The notes under the pieces: model-generated | The model's input: the letters and a program-made list of their open reading frames with translations, nothing else | Told to the model about the DNA's origin: nothing | The model's database searches: none | In this document: positions 1-11,300 of the stretch, piece after piece | Numbering within the stretch: position 1 is the first letter of the stretch | Layout of the letters: each line of letters begins with the position of its first letter | Assembly: GCF_023343835.1 (NCBI RefSeq) | Contig: NC_064433.1 | Location: 135,187,957 to 135,251,956, forward strand | Direction: 5' to 3' | Length of the DNA: 64,000 nucleotides | Source: Lagopus muta | Taxonomy: Eukaryota; Chordata; Aves; Galliformes; Phasianidae | Made by a program: the position numbers and the translations under genes

Positions 1-135
1 CGTTATTATTGCAGACCTTAATGCTTGCTACAAGATTCAAATGATTGTTTTTCACATTTCACAAACATTTGAGCTTAACTGTTCCTTTTTTTGGTAATGC
101 TAATGATGTACTCTTTTTTTTTCCCCTTGCTCTAG

Positions 136-1125
136 TTGTATCTGCTCTGAATAAGGCATGGTGTGTGAACTGTTTTGCTTGCTCAACGTGCAACACTAAG
201 TTAACGCTCAAGTAAGTCAGTCGATAGGTGTGATGCCTTCACAACATATCAGTGGTTCTCTTTAAAATACTGGATGTTGCTGTAGGTTTAACTGTTACAG
301 TACAAAAGCCGTCTGAACAACACTGAGACAATGTGCCTGTGCCTTCTTCTTGCTCTGTTTACTGATTTACATCTCTTTCAGCTGCCTGTTCCGTTCTTCC
401 TTCAGTTCAGTCTTCTTAATTCTTGTCCTTTTTCGTCCTTTATTTTTTCCGCCTTTCACTCTGAAGAGATAAGTTTGTTGAAATTGATCTAAAACCTGTC
501 TGCAAACACTGCTATGAGAAAATGCCAGATGAATTTAAGCGACGCCTTGCCAAACGGGAACGTGAAGCGAAGGAGAAAGAGAAGCAGAAAAAGAAAAAGC
601 CCATCTGTTTGTAAACTGTTTTTCTTCTCACCACCACCTGTGCTCCTTTCTTCTTTGGTCAGTGCTACGGATGCTTTTACTTAACGTTTTTGCATGCGTT
701 CATGGCTCACAGCCAAATATTTTTCACAAAACTGCAACTTGAAATACTGTTATGTTATTCTTTTAAGCTCTGTTTGCTTAGCAATACAGCTGAGTTTGAA
801 AGATTTTTTCAGAGACACTGTTATAAATGGGGCATCACTCACTCAGAGTATTTCAGTCACGGTCTGCAATGTGTATGAGCTTCTGAAAGTAATTTCATAC
901 ATGTGTATAAAGTGCAGTTGCATTTTTTTGTCTGCATGCATTTAATACACCCTTTATTTTCTTCAGGATCCCTTCCACTAAGACTTTGTTTTCTTGCTAT
1001 GTCATTTTAGAAATAAATTTGTGGAGTTTGATATGAAGCCTGTCTGCAAAAAGTGCTATGAGAAGTTTCCTCTAGAGCTGAAGAAAAGACTGAAGAAATT
1101 AGCTGAAACTGTGGGAAGGAAGTGA
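136..1125 (+). CDS. LIMS1: LIMS1 (PINCH1) copy A, 3' terminal coding exons only
   Basis: These are the last exons of a LIM-only adaptor whose earlier exons lie upstream of the window. Exon 136-211 encodes the middle of LIM5 (residues [19 protein letters not shown], first base of the Val codon from the previous exon). It can be joined to either of two alternative last exons, 467-614 or 1011-1125, each with its own stop. PINCH1 binds integrin-linked kinase through LIM1 and RSU1 through LIM5 in the ILK-PINCH-parvin complex at focal adhesions (family knowledge). The LIM5 cysteines visible here are intact. The unit B copy differs only silently in the first exon (two third-position changes), so this reading frame looks conserved. 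I am confident of the identity; whether this copy is the functional LIMS1 depends on exons outside the window. Confidence 0.92.
467..614 (+). CDS. LIMS1: LIMS1 copy A alternative last exon with lysine-rich tail
   Basis: After a CTGAAG acceptor the exon completes the Lys codon and reads [20 protein letters not shown], finishing LIM5 with the CKHC pair. It then encodes a highly basic tail rich in Arg, Lys and Glu that ends in KKKKPICL before the TAA at 612-614. The exon is homologous to the next one (1011-1125) over the LIM5 part, so the two look like a duplicated, mutually exclusive pair. The final Cys is second from the end, so the tail is not a prenylation CAAX box. Confidence 0.85.
1011..1125 (+). 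CDS. LIMS1: LIMS1 copy A standard last exon
   Basis: A good acceptor (CATTTTAG) precedes an exon reading [20 protein letters not shown], then [17 protein letters not shown] and TGA at 1123-1125. This matches the canonical vertebrate PINCH1 C-terminus, with the last LIM5 CKKC pair followed by a short basic helix. Confidence 0.92.
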
Positions 1126-1470
1126 AGACTTCTTGTGCTCTCCCCTTTCCTTATGAAAATGTTGTATCTGTTACTTGGGAGGGACTCTGAGGCTGTAATC
1201 AGACAACAGATTACAATGCGTGCCTTTCATCTTGAAATGCTCCATTCTCTCTGTGAGTACACGTACAAATACAGATTTGTTGATAAACAGACCACGCTTC
1301 TGTCAGCTCACCTGAGAGGTTTCTGACCCTGATAATGCACCCATACAAGAGGGCCATTGAGCACAGTAATCTCTGAGGAATTTTAGATTGAGAAAATATG
1401 CTTGTGAGTACCTGCAAAAGCACATTGTGCAAACAGGCCCAACGTTATGGGCATGCAGTGTCATTTATAG

Positions 1471-1530
1471 TAATGAAAATATCAATATGCAAATTTATAT
1501 TAATGAAAATATCAGCATGCAAATGAAGCA
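1471..1530 (+). repeat. 30-bp direct tandem repeat with two octamer motifs
   Basis: Two adjacent 30-bp units (1471-1500 and 1501-1530) both begin TAATGAAAATATCA and each contains a perfect ATGCAAAT octamer (1487-1494 and 1517-1524). Octamers are POU-domain factor sites, but inside a likely 3' UTR this may be coincidence. The repeat is present in unit B at 38059-38118. Confidence 0.7.
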
Positions 1531-2472
1531 TGCATACAAAATTCCCCGTGGCCTGGGCAAGAAACCAAACAGACCTCATTTCCCGGAAAAATAATGCTTA
1601 GATTTCAGGTCCAATAGTCCCACTGAGGAGCCTTGTTGAAGGTGGTTTGAAAAGTAGCGCCTTTCTAAACACAGTCACTGTACAAATGACCTGCTTCCAT
1701 AGTTTGTACTTACACGCTGAATCTCTGTGCATCAGCCTTAGCATGAAATGTCTGTATGAAGTCTAATTCCCACTGCAAGAAACAAGTATACTCAGATCTA
1801 CTTGAATTTTGCTGTATTCCATTCGGAATAACACATTCACTTTTCTATAAGCTCTTGCCTTTGATTTACTTTTGGTGCCTTATTCTGCCGGGCCATATGT
1901 AACAGTGTTCCATTCAATATATATCTATAGTTTTATTTTTATTCCTTATTTTTGTGCAGAAACTCTGTATGAGGTATTTTCAAAAGATAACAGAATTTGC
2001 CTTAATTATCCAGGATGCAAGAGGAACTTTGCTTCGGGTGTGAACACCTGAGGTTGAAGTTTAGCTTCTAGGCTTCCCTGACTTCTGGAACAGCAATGAA
2101 AATGCGTATTTGAGTTAACTGGCAATATTACTTTTACACTGTGAGTGTAAATATGTGAAGTTTGATCCTACTGGGATCTGTTTCTTCAGCCATCTTCAAG
2201 AACTGTGCTCACAAATCCTCAGAATTCACTGCAGTGTGCTTGTGCTTGCTTTATACTATTGACTTCTGTCCATGAAAGTTTGCTCTTCCCTTTTCTGTCA
2301 AAAATACCATTACTTAGGAATTCTTGATGGTACTGTTATCAAGTATGCAAACCTTTTTTTTTTTTTTTTCATATTAGAAACACAATTTTTATATCATTAC
2401 TTCATAGCAAGCAAAATTTTCTTTCCTGTTTATGGAAAAACAAATGCTTTAAAACATCTTTCCAGTGTCATC

Positions 2473-2478
2473 AATAAA
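2473..2478 (+). promoter_or_regulatory. Candidate polyadenylation signal for LIMS1 copy A
   Basis: A perfect AATAAA lies about 1.35 kb after the LIMS1 stop and is followed by T- and GT-rich sequence. No competing perfect signal was noticed between the stop and this point. Confidence 0.5.
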
Positions 2479-2500
2479 GGCTAATGTTATTAAAACCTGT

Positions 2501-3399
2501 ATCACCTCTTTTATGTGAGTACTTGAGATGGGTGGAAAAGCATCTAGGCAGCCTTCCTTCACTATGCTTCTACCTGTGACTATCTATGTAAAACTCTTTT
2601 ACTGTCCTGACTTAGAGGAGACATCTGCCTGTCCTAGAAATGCACTTTAGTTTTTAGGTTTAAAAAATAAATTATCATTTGTTTCATAACCAACAGCTGG
2701 ATTCTTCTGGATATTTTCTGATTGGCACTGTCACCAGGTTTTCTGAAAGAAAGGAAGTTCAAAAGCACATCTTCCTCCCAGATTTTGCTCTCTACTCTTT
2801 TCACTGTAGTGTAACTTTCATCCCAGACTTGCCATTTAGTGCTAGGTAGGGTATTTTTTACTTCGTGGTTATATACAGTTATCCCATGCAATAACAGTTC
2901 AGTAGCAGAATGCAGTCATTGCTGTGTTCATGACTGAAAATTTCCCCCCAAAAAACGTATATAACAAGCGTAATAGTAACACTGCTGAGATTTTGGACTG
3001 TGACATGGATTCAGCCCATCAATACTCAACAATGATTCCTTTACACTGTAATTCAGTTCAAGTGTGTTTGTTTTGTTTTGCTTTTCCACATTATGCTGAC
3101 CATATGCACAGCCTTACTGCTGAGGGAGCTGGGAACAATCCCTAACTTGAGGCTGCACAGTAAGCTCTGCCTCGCAAGGTTACATCCACACCTCACTCAC
3201 AGTGTGTAGCCATCAGTCTCCCCTGGGCTCTGTGGCAGTCCTGGGGCCCTAACACAATGTTTTCTGCTCTTTCTTCAAGTTACTGATAGTGAACACGATG
3301 TGCAGTAGCAGCAAGGCAGTGGTTTCTGTGCCATTAACACAGGTGTGTGTTTCAGACCCCACAAATAGCATCAAGGCTGTCTTGGGGCTTCAAAGCCTG
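2501..3399. other. Intergenic sequence between LIMS1 and RANBP2, no feature recognised
   Basis: Only short chance reading frames are present. No gene, RNA or repeat was recognised. The same sequence is in unit B. Confidence 0.4.
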
Positions 3400-3660
3400 T
3401 TGCATCCCATAAAGATTTCAGAAGGAAGGGACTGTCAGGTAGTCCAAACATCTGCTCCAGGCAAGTGTGACTTTCAAAGCTTCATCAGTACTAAAAGTTT
3501 TACCTAGCCAAGTTCTGAGCATCTCCAAGGAAGAGGTGATTTCACAGGCCTCTGTGGGCAACAGTTCCAGTATTTAATGACCTTCATGATGAAGTTTTTT
3601 TTCTGTATTCTTGTTTCCCCAGTGGAATGTTGCTCAAATTCACGCTGCTCACTCAGCAGC
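3400..3660 (-). mobile_element. Old, diverged CR1 LINE fragment
   Basis: The text around 3535-3600 (CCTCTGTGGGCAACAGTTCC, then a poorly matched 'accttcatgatgaag' stretch) resembles the reverse complement of the CR1 reverse-transcriptase 3' region seen at 5870-6150, but with many mismatches. The limits are approximate. Confidence 0.45.
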
Positions 3661-3869
3661 TGTCTTTGGAGTAAACTGTCATTGAAGTAATAACCATGGA
3701 TATTGTCATCAAGAGCATTAATTAAAAGAAGTGCAAAACAGAGCCAGGGAGTGAGCTAGCAATTAGGCAGCCTGGACAATTACAGGTCTGGTGCTGAAGT
3801 TCACTTCCTGGCCTGTCAGTACTGTAAATACTTCACATAGATGTACGTGCTTTGAGGCTGATTTTATGA

Positions 3870-4262
3870 CAAGAAAGACCCTGCAGTGTGTTCAGAGAAA
3901 GACAACGAAGCTGTGAAGGGTCTGGAGCACAAGTTTTACGGGGAGCAGCTGAGGGAACTGGGGTTGTTCAGTCTGGAAAAGAGGATGCTCAGGGGAGACC
4001 TTATCACTCTCCTGATAAGGTGATGAACTGAAAGGAGATTGTGGCGAGGTAAGGATTGGCCTCCCAGAGATAGGATGAGAGGGAATGGCCTCAAATTGCA
4101 CCACGGGAGGTTCAGATTGGATATTATTAAAAATTCATCCTCAGCAACAGTGGTGAAGCAATGGCACAGGCTGCCAGGGAGGAGATGCAGTCACTGTTCC
4201 TGGAGATGTTCAACAACTGTAGATGTGGCACTGTCACATCCCACCATAAGAGGAGGGAAAAG
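3870..4262 (+). mobile_element. CR1 LINE 3' fragment, sense
   Basis: Diagnostic CR1 wording is readable on the plus strand: GGGGAGACCTTATCACTCTC near 3993, then 'agggaatggcctcaa' and 'ggaggttcagattggatatt', followed by an interrupted 'caggctgccaggg'. The element lacks a clear terminal octamer tail and is frame-broken, so it is a dead 5'-truncated copy. Confidence 0.8.
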
Positions 4263-4969
4263 GTGACCAGATTCATGAATACCCCCAGCTAGATTAAGGC
4301 AGAACAATGCACAGATTTCATAATACATCAACTTTAATGAAAATCTATGTACTACAATTATCCCATAATACTGGCACTCTAACAGAGCACTTTAGAAAGC
4401 CCGGGGAGGTACCTGCAGGAGGAAGGACCTGCGCCTAAAGCCTTTCTGCCTCTGGCAGCTGCAAGCCCTGTGCTCAGTTCCTATCAAGGTAGTCAGTGTT
4501 TCTTGGGTACAGCAGCAGCCTTAGGGCTTAGCGATGGTGGGCGGGGTGCATTTGTGATTCTCTCCCCATGAATGAGACTTCACCAACTTGCAGCTTGGTG
4601 GCCCCACTTTGCTTAGAACCGGCAGAAAAAGAGATCAGCCCCTGCAGTGAGCAGCAGCCAGGACTCCCTGGCAGGAGCTAAAGCACGGGGCGGCGCCGGT
4701 GCTCAGAACCACAAAACTCAGAACATCGCTTTTTAAGCCCCGTCTCCTGGGTTGGCGCATCTCGCCATCTTACAAGCTGCTTCGGACAGAAACCAAGTAT
4801 TTCTGCTACTCGCGGTGCCTGGAACCCAGAGCTCAAAGCTCGTCGTCTAGGAATCCGAACAATAAAGCCTGATCGATGGCTGGCGGGTGACGCTGACATT
4901 CGCGGTGACGCAGCACGGCCTTACAGGTGAGGAAAACACCTCAGCACGGCCTCACACGGCGCTGTTTCC
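4263..4969. other. Intergenic, promoter-proximal sequence without recognised gene
   Basis: GC content and CpG frequency rise toward the RANBP2 island. Open frames here on the minus strand are short and not recognisable. Confidence 0.35.
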
Positions 4970-5105
4970 TAAGACCGCTCGAGGGCGGACAGGCTGAGGG
5001 CGGCACCGGCGGCGCGCCGAGCGGAAGCCCGCGCCGAGCGGCGTAACGCTCCGTAATTCAGATTCCCGCCGCCGCGACAACCAACCGCGCACCAGCCGCT
5101 CACAC

Positions 5106-5117
5106 TGCGCATGCGCG
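5106..5117 (+). promoter_or_regulatory. NRF-1 consensus palindrome
   Basis: TGCGCATGCGCG matches the YGCGCAYGCGCR consensus of nuclear respiratory factor 1 at every position. It lies about 200 bp upstream of the RANBP2 ATG, inside the CpG island. Confidence 0.7.
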
Positions 5118-5318
5118 CGTTCGGCGCGTGCGCCGCCCCACGCCGGGACTGTGACGTCGCGCGTCGCCGCGATCGGCAGCGGAGGGCGTTGCGGCGTGTG
5201 TGGAGCGGGAACTTGCGTAGCGTACGAGTGCCGGCCTTCCGCCGCTTGCTCTTTCTCCTGGTGAGGCTCGGCGCGGTTCCCGACGAGGAGTGCCGGCCGG
5301 ACGGCCGGGCTCGGCGCC

Positions 5319-5393
5319 ATGCTACGACGCACGAAGCCCGAGGTGGAGAGATACGTCGCTTCCGTGCAGGCCGCCGCCTCCTCTCCTAGAGAG
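5319..5393 (+). CDS. RANBP2: RANBP2 copy A exon 1 (start codon)
   Basis: The ATG sits in a GCGCCATGC context and the 25 codons read [17 protein letters not shown] and so on, matching the human MRRSKADVERYIASVQ start. A GTGAGT donor follows at 5394. Confidence 0.9.
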
Positions 5394-8300
5394 GTGAGTG
5401 CTTGGGGCCCGGCCGGCACCGCCGGCGGCGCTCCCGAGGCCTGCCCGGGCCGCGGTGTGTTCCGCTCCCCGTCCGCCCCGTCCTTCCACTCGTGCCGCGG
5501 GTGCCGGGCCCGAGGGGTGGTTTCGGGCTTTGCCGGGGCCCGGGATGGCCGTCGGGGGCCGGCGGGCCCGGTGCGCGGGAAAGGCGCTGGGCTGCCCGGC
5601 CGGGCGGCGCTTTGCTGCCTCATCCCTAGGGTACGGGGCGGGGGGGTCGTGGCGTTCCCGCTGCCGGGAGCGCTGATGAGTCAGAGCTTGCTGAGGGGCT
5701 CGTGGAGTCGTGTGGGTGGGGAGTCGAAGCCGAGGGAGGGAGGCCGCGGATGTACTTCCTTGGAAGCGTGGTTTGCTACCGCTGCGCGCCTCTTAAAACT
5801 GGTGAGCCCTCGGTAACTTCTGAAGGAGCGCAGCGGCGTGGTGAAGTACGGATCCATCCTGTTCTGTGGGAATAGAATGGCTTGGGTTGGAAAGGGCCAC
5901 CATGATCATCTAGTTTCAACCCCCCTGCTATGTGCAGGATCACCAGCCAGCAGACCAGGCTGCCCAGAGCCGCATGGAGCCTGGCCTTGAATGCCTCCAG
6001 GGATGGGGCATCCACAGTCTCCATGGGCAACCTGTTCCAGTGCGTCACCACCTTCTGTGTGGAAAAACTTCTTCCTAATATCGAACCTAAATCTCCCCTG
6101 TCTCCGCTTAAAACCATTCCCCCTTGTCCTATCACTATCTATTCCCCCTCCTGTTTATATGCTCCCTTCAAGTACTGGAAAGCCACAATGAGGTCTTGCG
6201 AGAGTTCCTGAGCTTCCAGACTTTCCTCTCTTGAGGAACCCAAATAGGGAATGCATACTGTTAAGCTTCTGAATTTCTTTGGTGTGTTGTATGGCTGTTA
6301 TTCTCATCTGTGTGACAGCGTTGTGAAACGTCAGTAATAAGAGAGGGAGTGGTGGGGGAAATAGCTTTGCTGCTGTGCGTTAGTAACTGGGCAGCCAGAT
6401 GATTCCCTGATAGCTGGAAAATGGTGTGCAGGTCACGGTGAGCTGACTGATGAGGTTCATAGGAGCAGTTTCATCCGGAAAGGTCCCGCTCTGCTGCTTT
6501 GAATTGGTTTTATTGCAGACGTGGAACATTCAGCAGTTGTGTAATGTGAATGCACACTGTGATGCAGCAGGGCCTTGATGTGAGTGTAAGGCCTGCATGA
6601 GTCCTCATTTTGATCTTCTTCAACAGCAGTGGAGTTGTCCCTTCACTTTGTTTGGTTGATTTTGATGCTGTTTAGGCTGCACAATGTTGAATGTATCGCT
6701 GCTAAATTTGGAGATAATCTTCAACAGTGTTGGTATTCTTGTGGAGCTCAGCGAAAAGATATTGCCTCTCCTTTAGTAGTGCTCAAGGCCAAGTGCTGCG
6801 GGTTTGGTTTCATCTTTTCAGTGATGCTTGTAACTGGCTGTATAGCACAGTCAGTGCTGGAAGTAGTTACTGGTTTTTCTGGGGTGTTGATTTTGGAGAG
6901 GAGGGTTGTACGAGGCTGTAAGCATTTATTTTGAAGTTTCTTTCCAACCCTGTTTCCAAGGAGATGTCTCGCATGATTGCACTCTGTGCATGTCAGTGTA
7001 TCCATATTTTACTTCAAAATACAGACTGAAAAGTAGGAGACTGGTGTTCCTTTGAATCCACTTGTAAAAATTTTTCAGGAGTAACCTGGGGGTAGGAAGG
7101 GGATAGGAGACTAAATTCAAGTGTCTTTAGATTGTAGAAGTTTGTTTCACATCTGGAGTCCTAGGTGTAACTAGTTCCTGATTCCTGATTCTCAAACAGA
7201 GGCTACTGTGGCAGTGATACGTGGACCCCAGGTTTAGGTTTGTCTCCTGGTTCATGTTTACCATGCAGTTTTTGCTCATGACTTCCTAGTTCTCGAGCTC
7301 ATTCACACAGGTAAAAAAAAAAGTTTCTTCAGTGCAGTAATTTAGTGCTGATGTTATCAGTCCAAGTGAACTTGAACTTGAGGACTCTGTGAGTGAAAGG
7401 TGAAACATACCTCTCCACAGGTATTGACTGAAGGGCAGAACAAGGAAATAAAAGTGAAGATTAAAAAAAAAAAAAAGAGGACGGGCAAGAGATGAAGGTG
7501 AGAGAAGCATGAACAGGAGGAGCTGGACTCTTAATTTGTGGCATCTGTTTTCTTCTGCAACGTAGATACATTGCAAGAAAAAAAGCTGATCTGTAGCTGG
7601 CCCCATTCTTCTTGTGTTTAGTCAGAAGTGTTTATGAAATGTCAGGAACCCCAGTTTTGCTTTGGTAGAAGCCTTTGCCAGTTATTGGGAAAAAACATTA
7701 TTTTCTTAATCCTGTATCTTTCACAAACAAAGCCCTGAATAGGAGGAGTGAACTGGAGCTGGTAACTATGAAGAAACTGTTAGAAATATGATGCATCCCT
7801 GAAAAGAAAGGTCTCCCTGTTCAATTACTTCAGCAGTACTGTATATCTAAAATGTACCTGTCCTGTTTTCTTTCCTTCAGAGATCGTTGAAAGGATTCCT
7901 TTTTGCTAAGCTGTATTTTGAGATAAAAGAATATGAACTTGCTAAAAGGTAATAAATGTTACGTATGTTGTTCTGTTCTTTAACATGTGATAGAAAAGCT
8001 AAGTGAAGTGGAGCGGAGAAATCAAAACCATTCTCATGCTGTTCTGAGGTAGCAGTGAATGGGAGAATTGGATGCCGTTTAAACCTGCCTAAAAGAGCAG
8101 CCTAAAGGATGGGTAGTCATAGTGTGCTGTAAGAACTCACCTGGCTGCAATGTCTTTTATGCCACTGTGTTACGGCCTTCGTGCAGTTTCTGTGAACTAC
8201 TGCTTTATTTAATAAAGGCCAGTACTTGCAGGCAAATGTGTAGAATCTGTACATGTAGAAACAATGTTGTTCCTTACTTGAAGGTCTAGATCAAGCACCT

Positions 8301-11300
8301 AGAACTAAATATGGCTGGATGTCCTGTATGACAGATTACATTCCCACGTTAGCTACAGGCTGTGGGGAGTCTTGTATTACTGAGCAGTACTGATCCTTCT
8401 GTTTTGTTTTTTGTTTTGTTTTTTTATTTACTCTGTAGATATATTTCTACTTATCTCAGTGTCCAAGAGAGAGATCCCAAAGCTCACAGGTTTCTGGGAC
8501 AGATTTATGAAGCTCAGGATAACATAGAAAAAGCTTTTGGGTGTTACAAGGTAAGCACTTCCCTCACCTCCCTGATGTCCTGCTTTATTCCATCTGAAAT
8601 GGACTTGATCTTTGTGCTGCCTGCTCTGATTTTCTTCCCCCTGGACGAAGAATCTGTGACCCCTGTAGAATTCTGTAGTAGGGATTATGGTAACAGCAGT
8701 AATGCAGCTGCTACTGAAAGACTGGACTGAGAGTGTTTCTCAGTTGCACAGTTTGTTTTTTGTTGGTGGTGGGCTTTCTGTTTGTTTCCTCAGAGGTAGA
8801 GGGGACAGGGCAAACACAGTTTTGATTAGGCAAGTGTATCAATGTGAAATCCAGTCAACGTTTCGTTATTTGGGCTTTGGGGAGGGAGAGGATATGCACA
8901 AAAGTCTTGTTGCCACTCAGTGGAGTACTGTCAGTCTTCCTGACTTAATTCTGATTTTTCAGAAGCCTCCACATTAGGTTAGACTAGAGATACTCCTGGT
9001 CCAGTGGTCTGAGTAGAGCAGCAGCTGGTGGTAGAGGCAGAGGAGCTGTTTTGGCATTATTTCTCTTGTGGTGTTCTGGATTCCAGCAGTTGTCTGGGTG
9101 TTAGAAACCAAGGGTGGCCTTTGAAAAAGGAGACTTTTCTGAAAGTAGTGAGAAAATACTTATTGATAGTTCTAACTTGACTTGCTGGGTCTGTTTATTG
9201 GGGGCCATATTTTCTTTCTTGTTCTGTATGGACTGCAAGATCAAGTTACCAGTAACCTTTTTTCTTGTGTTTGTGCATGGGAAACCCAGCGTTCTGTGGT
9301 GCTGAATCCAAGGCAGAAAGATCTTGTGCTGAAGATTGCAGAGTTGCTGTGTAGTAACAACATCACTGATGGAAGAGCCAAGTACTGGGTTGAGAAAGCT
9401 GCCAGGCTCTTCCCTGGGAGTCCTGCTGCTTACAGACTGAAGGTAAATTCCAACTTCTAATCTCTGTTCTGTGCCTAGTAGAAACTGCAGTTTCTGTAAC
9501 TGATGGGAAAACCATGTTAGTAATAGTATCCAAGAAGTCAAGATTAGATTAATATTGCCTCTATTATGTGACTACACTGCTTTCTAGGGTTTTTTTATTT
9601 GAATTAAAAGCTGTAGAATGTAGGAGATGCTGTTATTCCCAAATACTGTGTAAATGCTTTCAGTCATACTATCTCACTTTTGTGCAGGCATTAGTTTTCT
9701 GTAGTGCAACAGCAATGAAATGGAAGTGTTGAGAGGCTTGTGCTTTGGGGCTTTGTGTGTGGTGTTTGCTGGGTTCTTTGTATTTTGTATTTTTTTTTTT
9801 TTTAGCCTGTTCTGTATCAAGGTGTGCCATCTTTGAACCAAATGATTTGATGCTCTTAACTTAGCATCTTACTTAGCATCTATGTGATGCAAACTCTAAA
9901 GTGGTTTGGTTTTTTTTTCCACTTCTGAAATGTTGTAAAACACTCTAGGCCCCAACAGCTTTTCAGAGTAGTTTGAGTAATGTAGTCTGTAGTGGCAGTG
10001 AGAAAACAGGTGATGTAGCTGCTGAAAAGGCTCTCGTGGAGAATGAAATGTGAACATGTTGCCTTTGTATTTAATAGGAGCAGTTACTGGAACATAAAGG
10101 TGAAGATGGATGGAATCAGCTCCTTGATATGATTCAGACAGAACTCTATGCGAGACCTGATGATATCTACCTGAACATCAGACTGGTTGCTCTCTACCGT
10201 TCAAATAATAGGTTAAGAGATGCTGTGCTTCATTGTCAGGAGGCAGAGAAGAAAATACCAGTAGACTCAAGCTTGGAATGGTGTTCATGTGTCATAAAGA
10301 CATTTGAGGTATTGAATCATATTTTGATCCTGCCATCATCTCCCATACCCTTGAAACTGGTGTTATTCTCTTAGTAACGTGACAGTGGCAGCTAATGCTC
10401 AAGTGACTTAATTCCTTCAACTGTGATGTTTGCCAGACCCAGTGATTTATATGGGATTTTCTTAAATCTTGTGGAATTGTTTAGTTTCTAGCTGAAGTAC
10501 TAAGTTAGATACAGCAGCTCTGTCAGGGAGGAAATTGCTCAGGCAAACCGTTTGTGGACTTTTGCTGCTGAAGAGTATGTTAATGTCTCACCTGGGAAAC
10601 TGGATTATGGAGCAACGTGTTCTGGAGAAGCTCTTGCCTTCCTAGGAGGAGGGTGGTTCCTTATTCTCTGATGAACTTTATTCTTTAGGAATACCTTGAA
10701 TCAGTTCGAGACTTGGAATCTGATAAGAATAATTGGAGAGCTATCAAGAAAGATCATCTGCTGGCCTATGCTAGCTTTGTTAAAATGACACTTGCTTCCA
10801 GAGATGTTCGAGAAAGCAGAGAGGCACTTGAAAGGTATCGTTTTAACTTTTCTGTTTTTTTAAAAAGAAGAACAATTGAGTATTTTTTTCTGGGTCACAG
10901 AACATCCAGCAGACATAATTTTCACTGAGTAGCCATTTTGTGAATTGGAGGGGAGTTCCTCTGTAGTAGCCACAGAGAAAAAATGTTACTAGGCTTGATC
11001 TCCAAGCCATGTGTCTGCCTGAGCTACAAGCCTTAGAGACGACTGAGTGATAGTCTGTGCCAGTTATCTTTTTTCACTGCAGCATGAGAGTGTTGTTCTT
11101 GACTTCAGCTGGTTTACATTTCACAGGCACTTGTGGGTCAGCTTTGTCCTGGTCAAGTCAATACAACACATACTGAAACAACGAACAATTTCCCATGTCT
11201 AGTATAAATGGGAGATAGGAAGCCACCTGCATTCTCCTTGAGGGAAAACTGATAGGGTCAGCTAATCCAGCTGACTTCAGACTGGGTCATGTGTGCCACA

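Larger units (their letters stand above)
1126..2500 (+). other. LIMS1: LIMS1 copy A 3' untranslated region
   Basis: There is no coding signal here. The stretch is AT-rich, follows the standard LIMS1 stop and reaches a consensus AATAAA at 2473-2478 with T- and GT-rich sequence just downstream, so it is best read as 3' UTR (inferred from position). It contains the 30-bp tandem repeat at 1471-1530 and a T-run near 2350. Confidence 0.55.
4970..5720 (+). promoter_or_regulatory. CpG island promoter of RANBP2 copy A
   Basis: The region is dense in CG dinucleotides and G+C, contrasts sharply with the AT-rich flanks, and overlaps RANBP2 exon 1 and the start of intron 1. It contains an NRF-1-type palindrome at 5106-5117 and a CRE-like TGACGTCG at 5152-5159. 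No TATA box is apparent, as is usual for housekeeping promoters. The transcription start is not determinable by eye but should lie between about 5120 and 5318. Confidence 0.8.

Noticed and set aside
605..614. C-terminal PICL of the alternative LIMS1 tail as a prenylation signal
   Set aside because: A CAAX box needs cysteine four residues from the end; here it is second from the end.
4952..5816. Long open frames on both strands across the RANBP2 copy A CpG island (for example 4952-5623 minus and 5319-5816 plus)
   Set aside because: High GC suppresses stop codons. The proteins are Pro/Arg/Ala/Gly strings without family resemblance; only the first 25 codons from 5319 are real and a good donor ends them. 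The same applies to 41540-42578 in unit B.
5776..6135. Minus-strand open frame of 119 codons with conserved-looking protein
   Set aside because: It is the 3' end of a truncated CR1 LINE, not a host gene. The same applies to 42364-42723 and 35676-36159.
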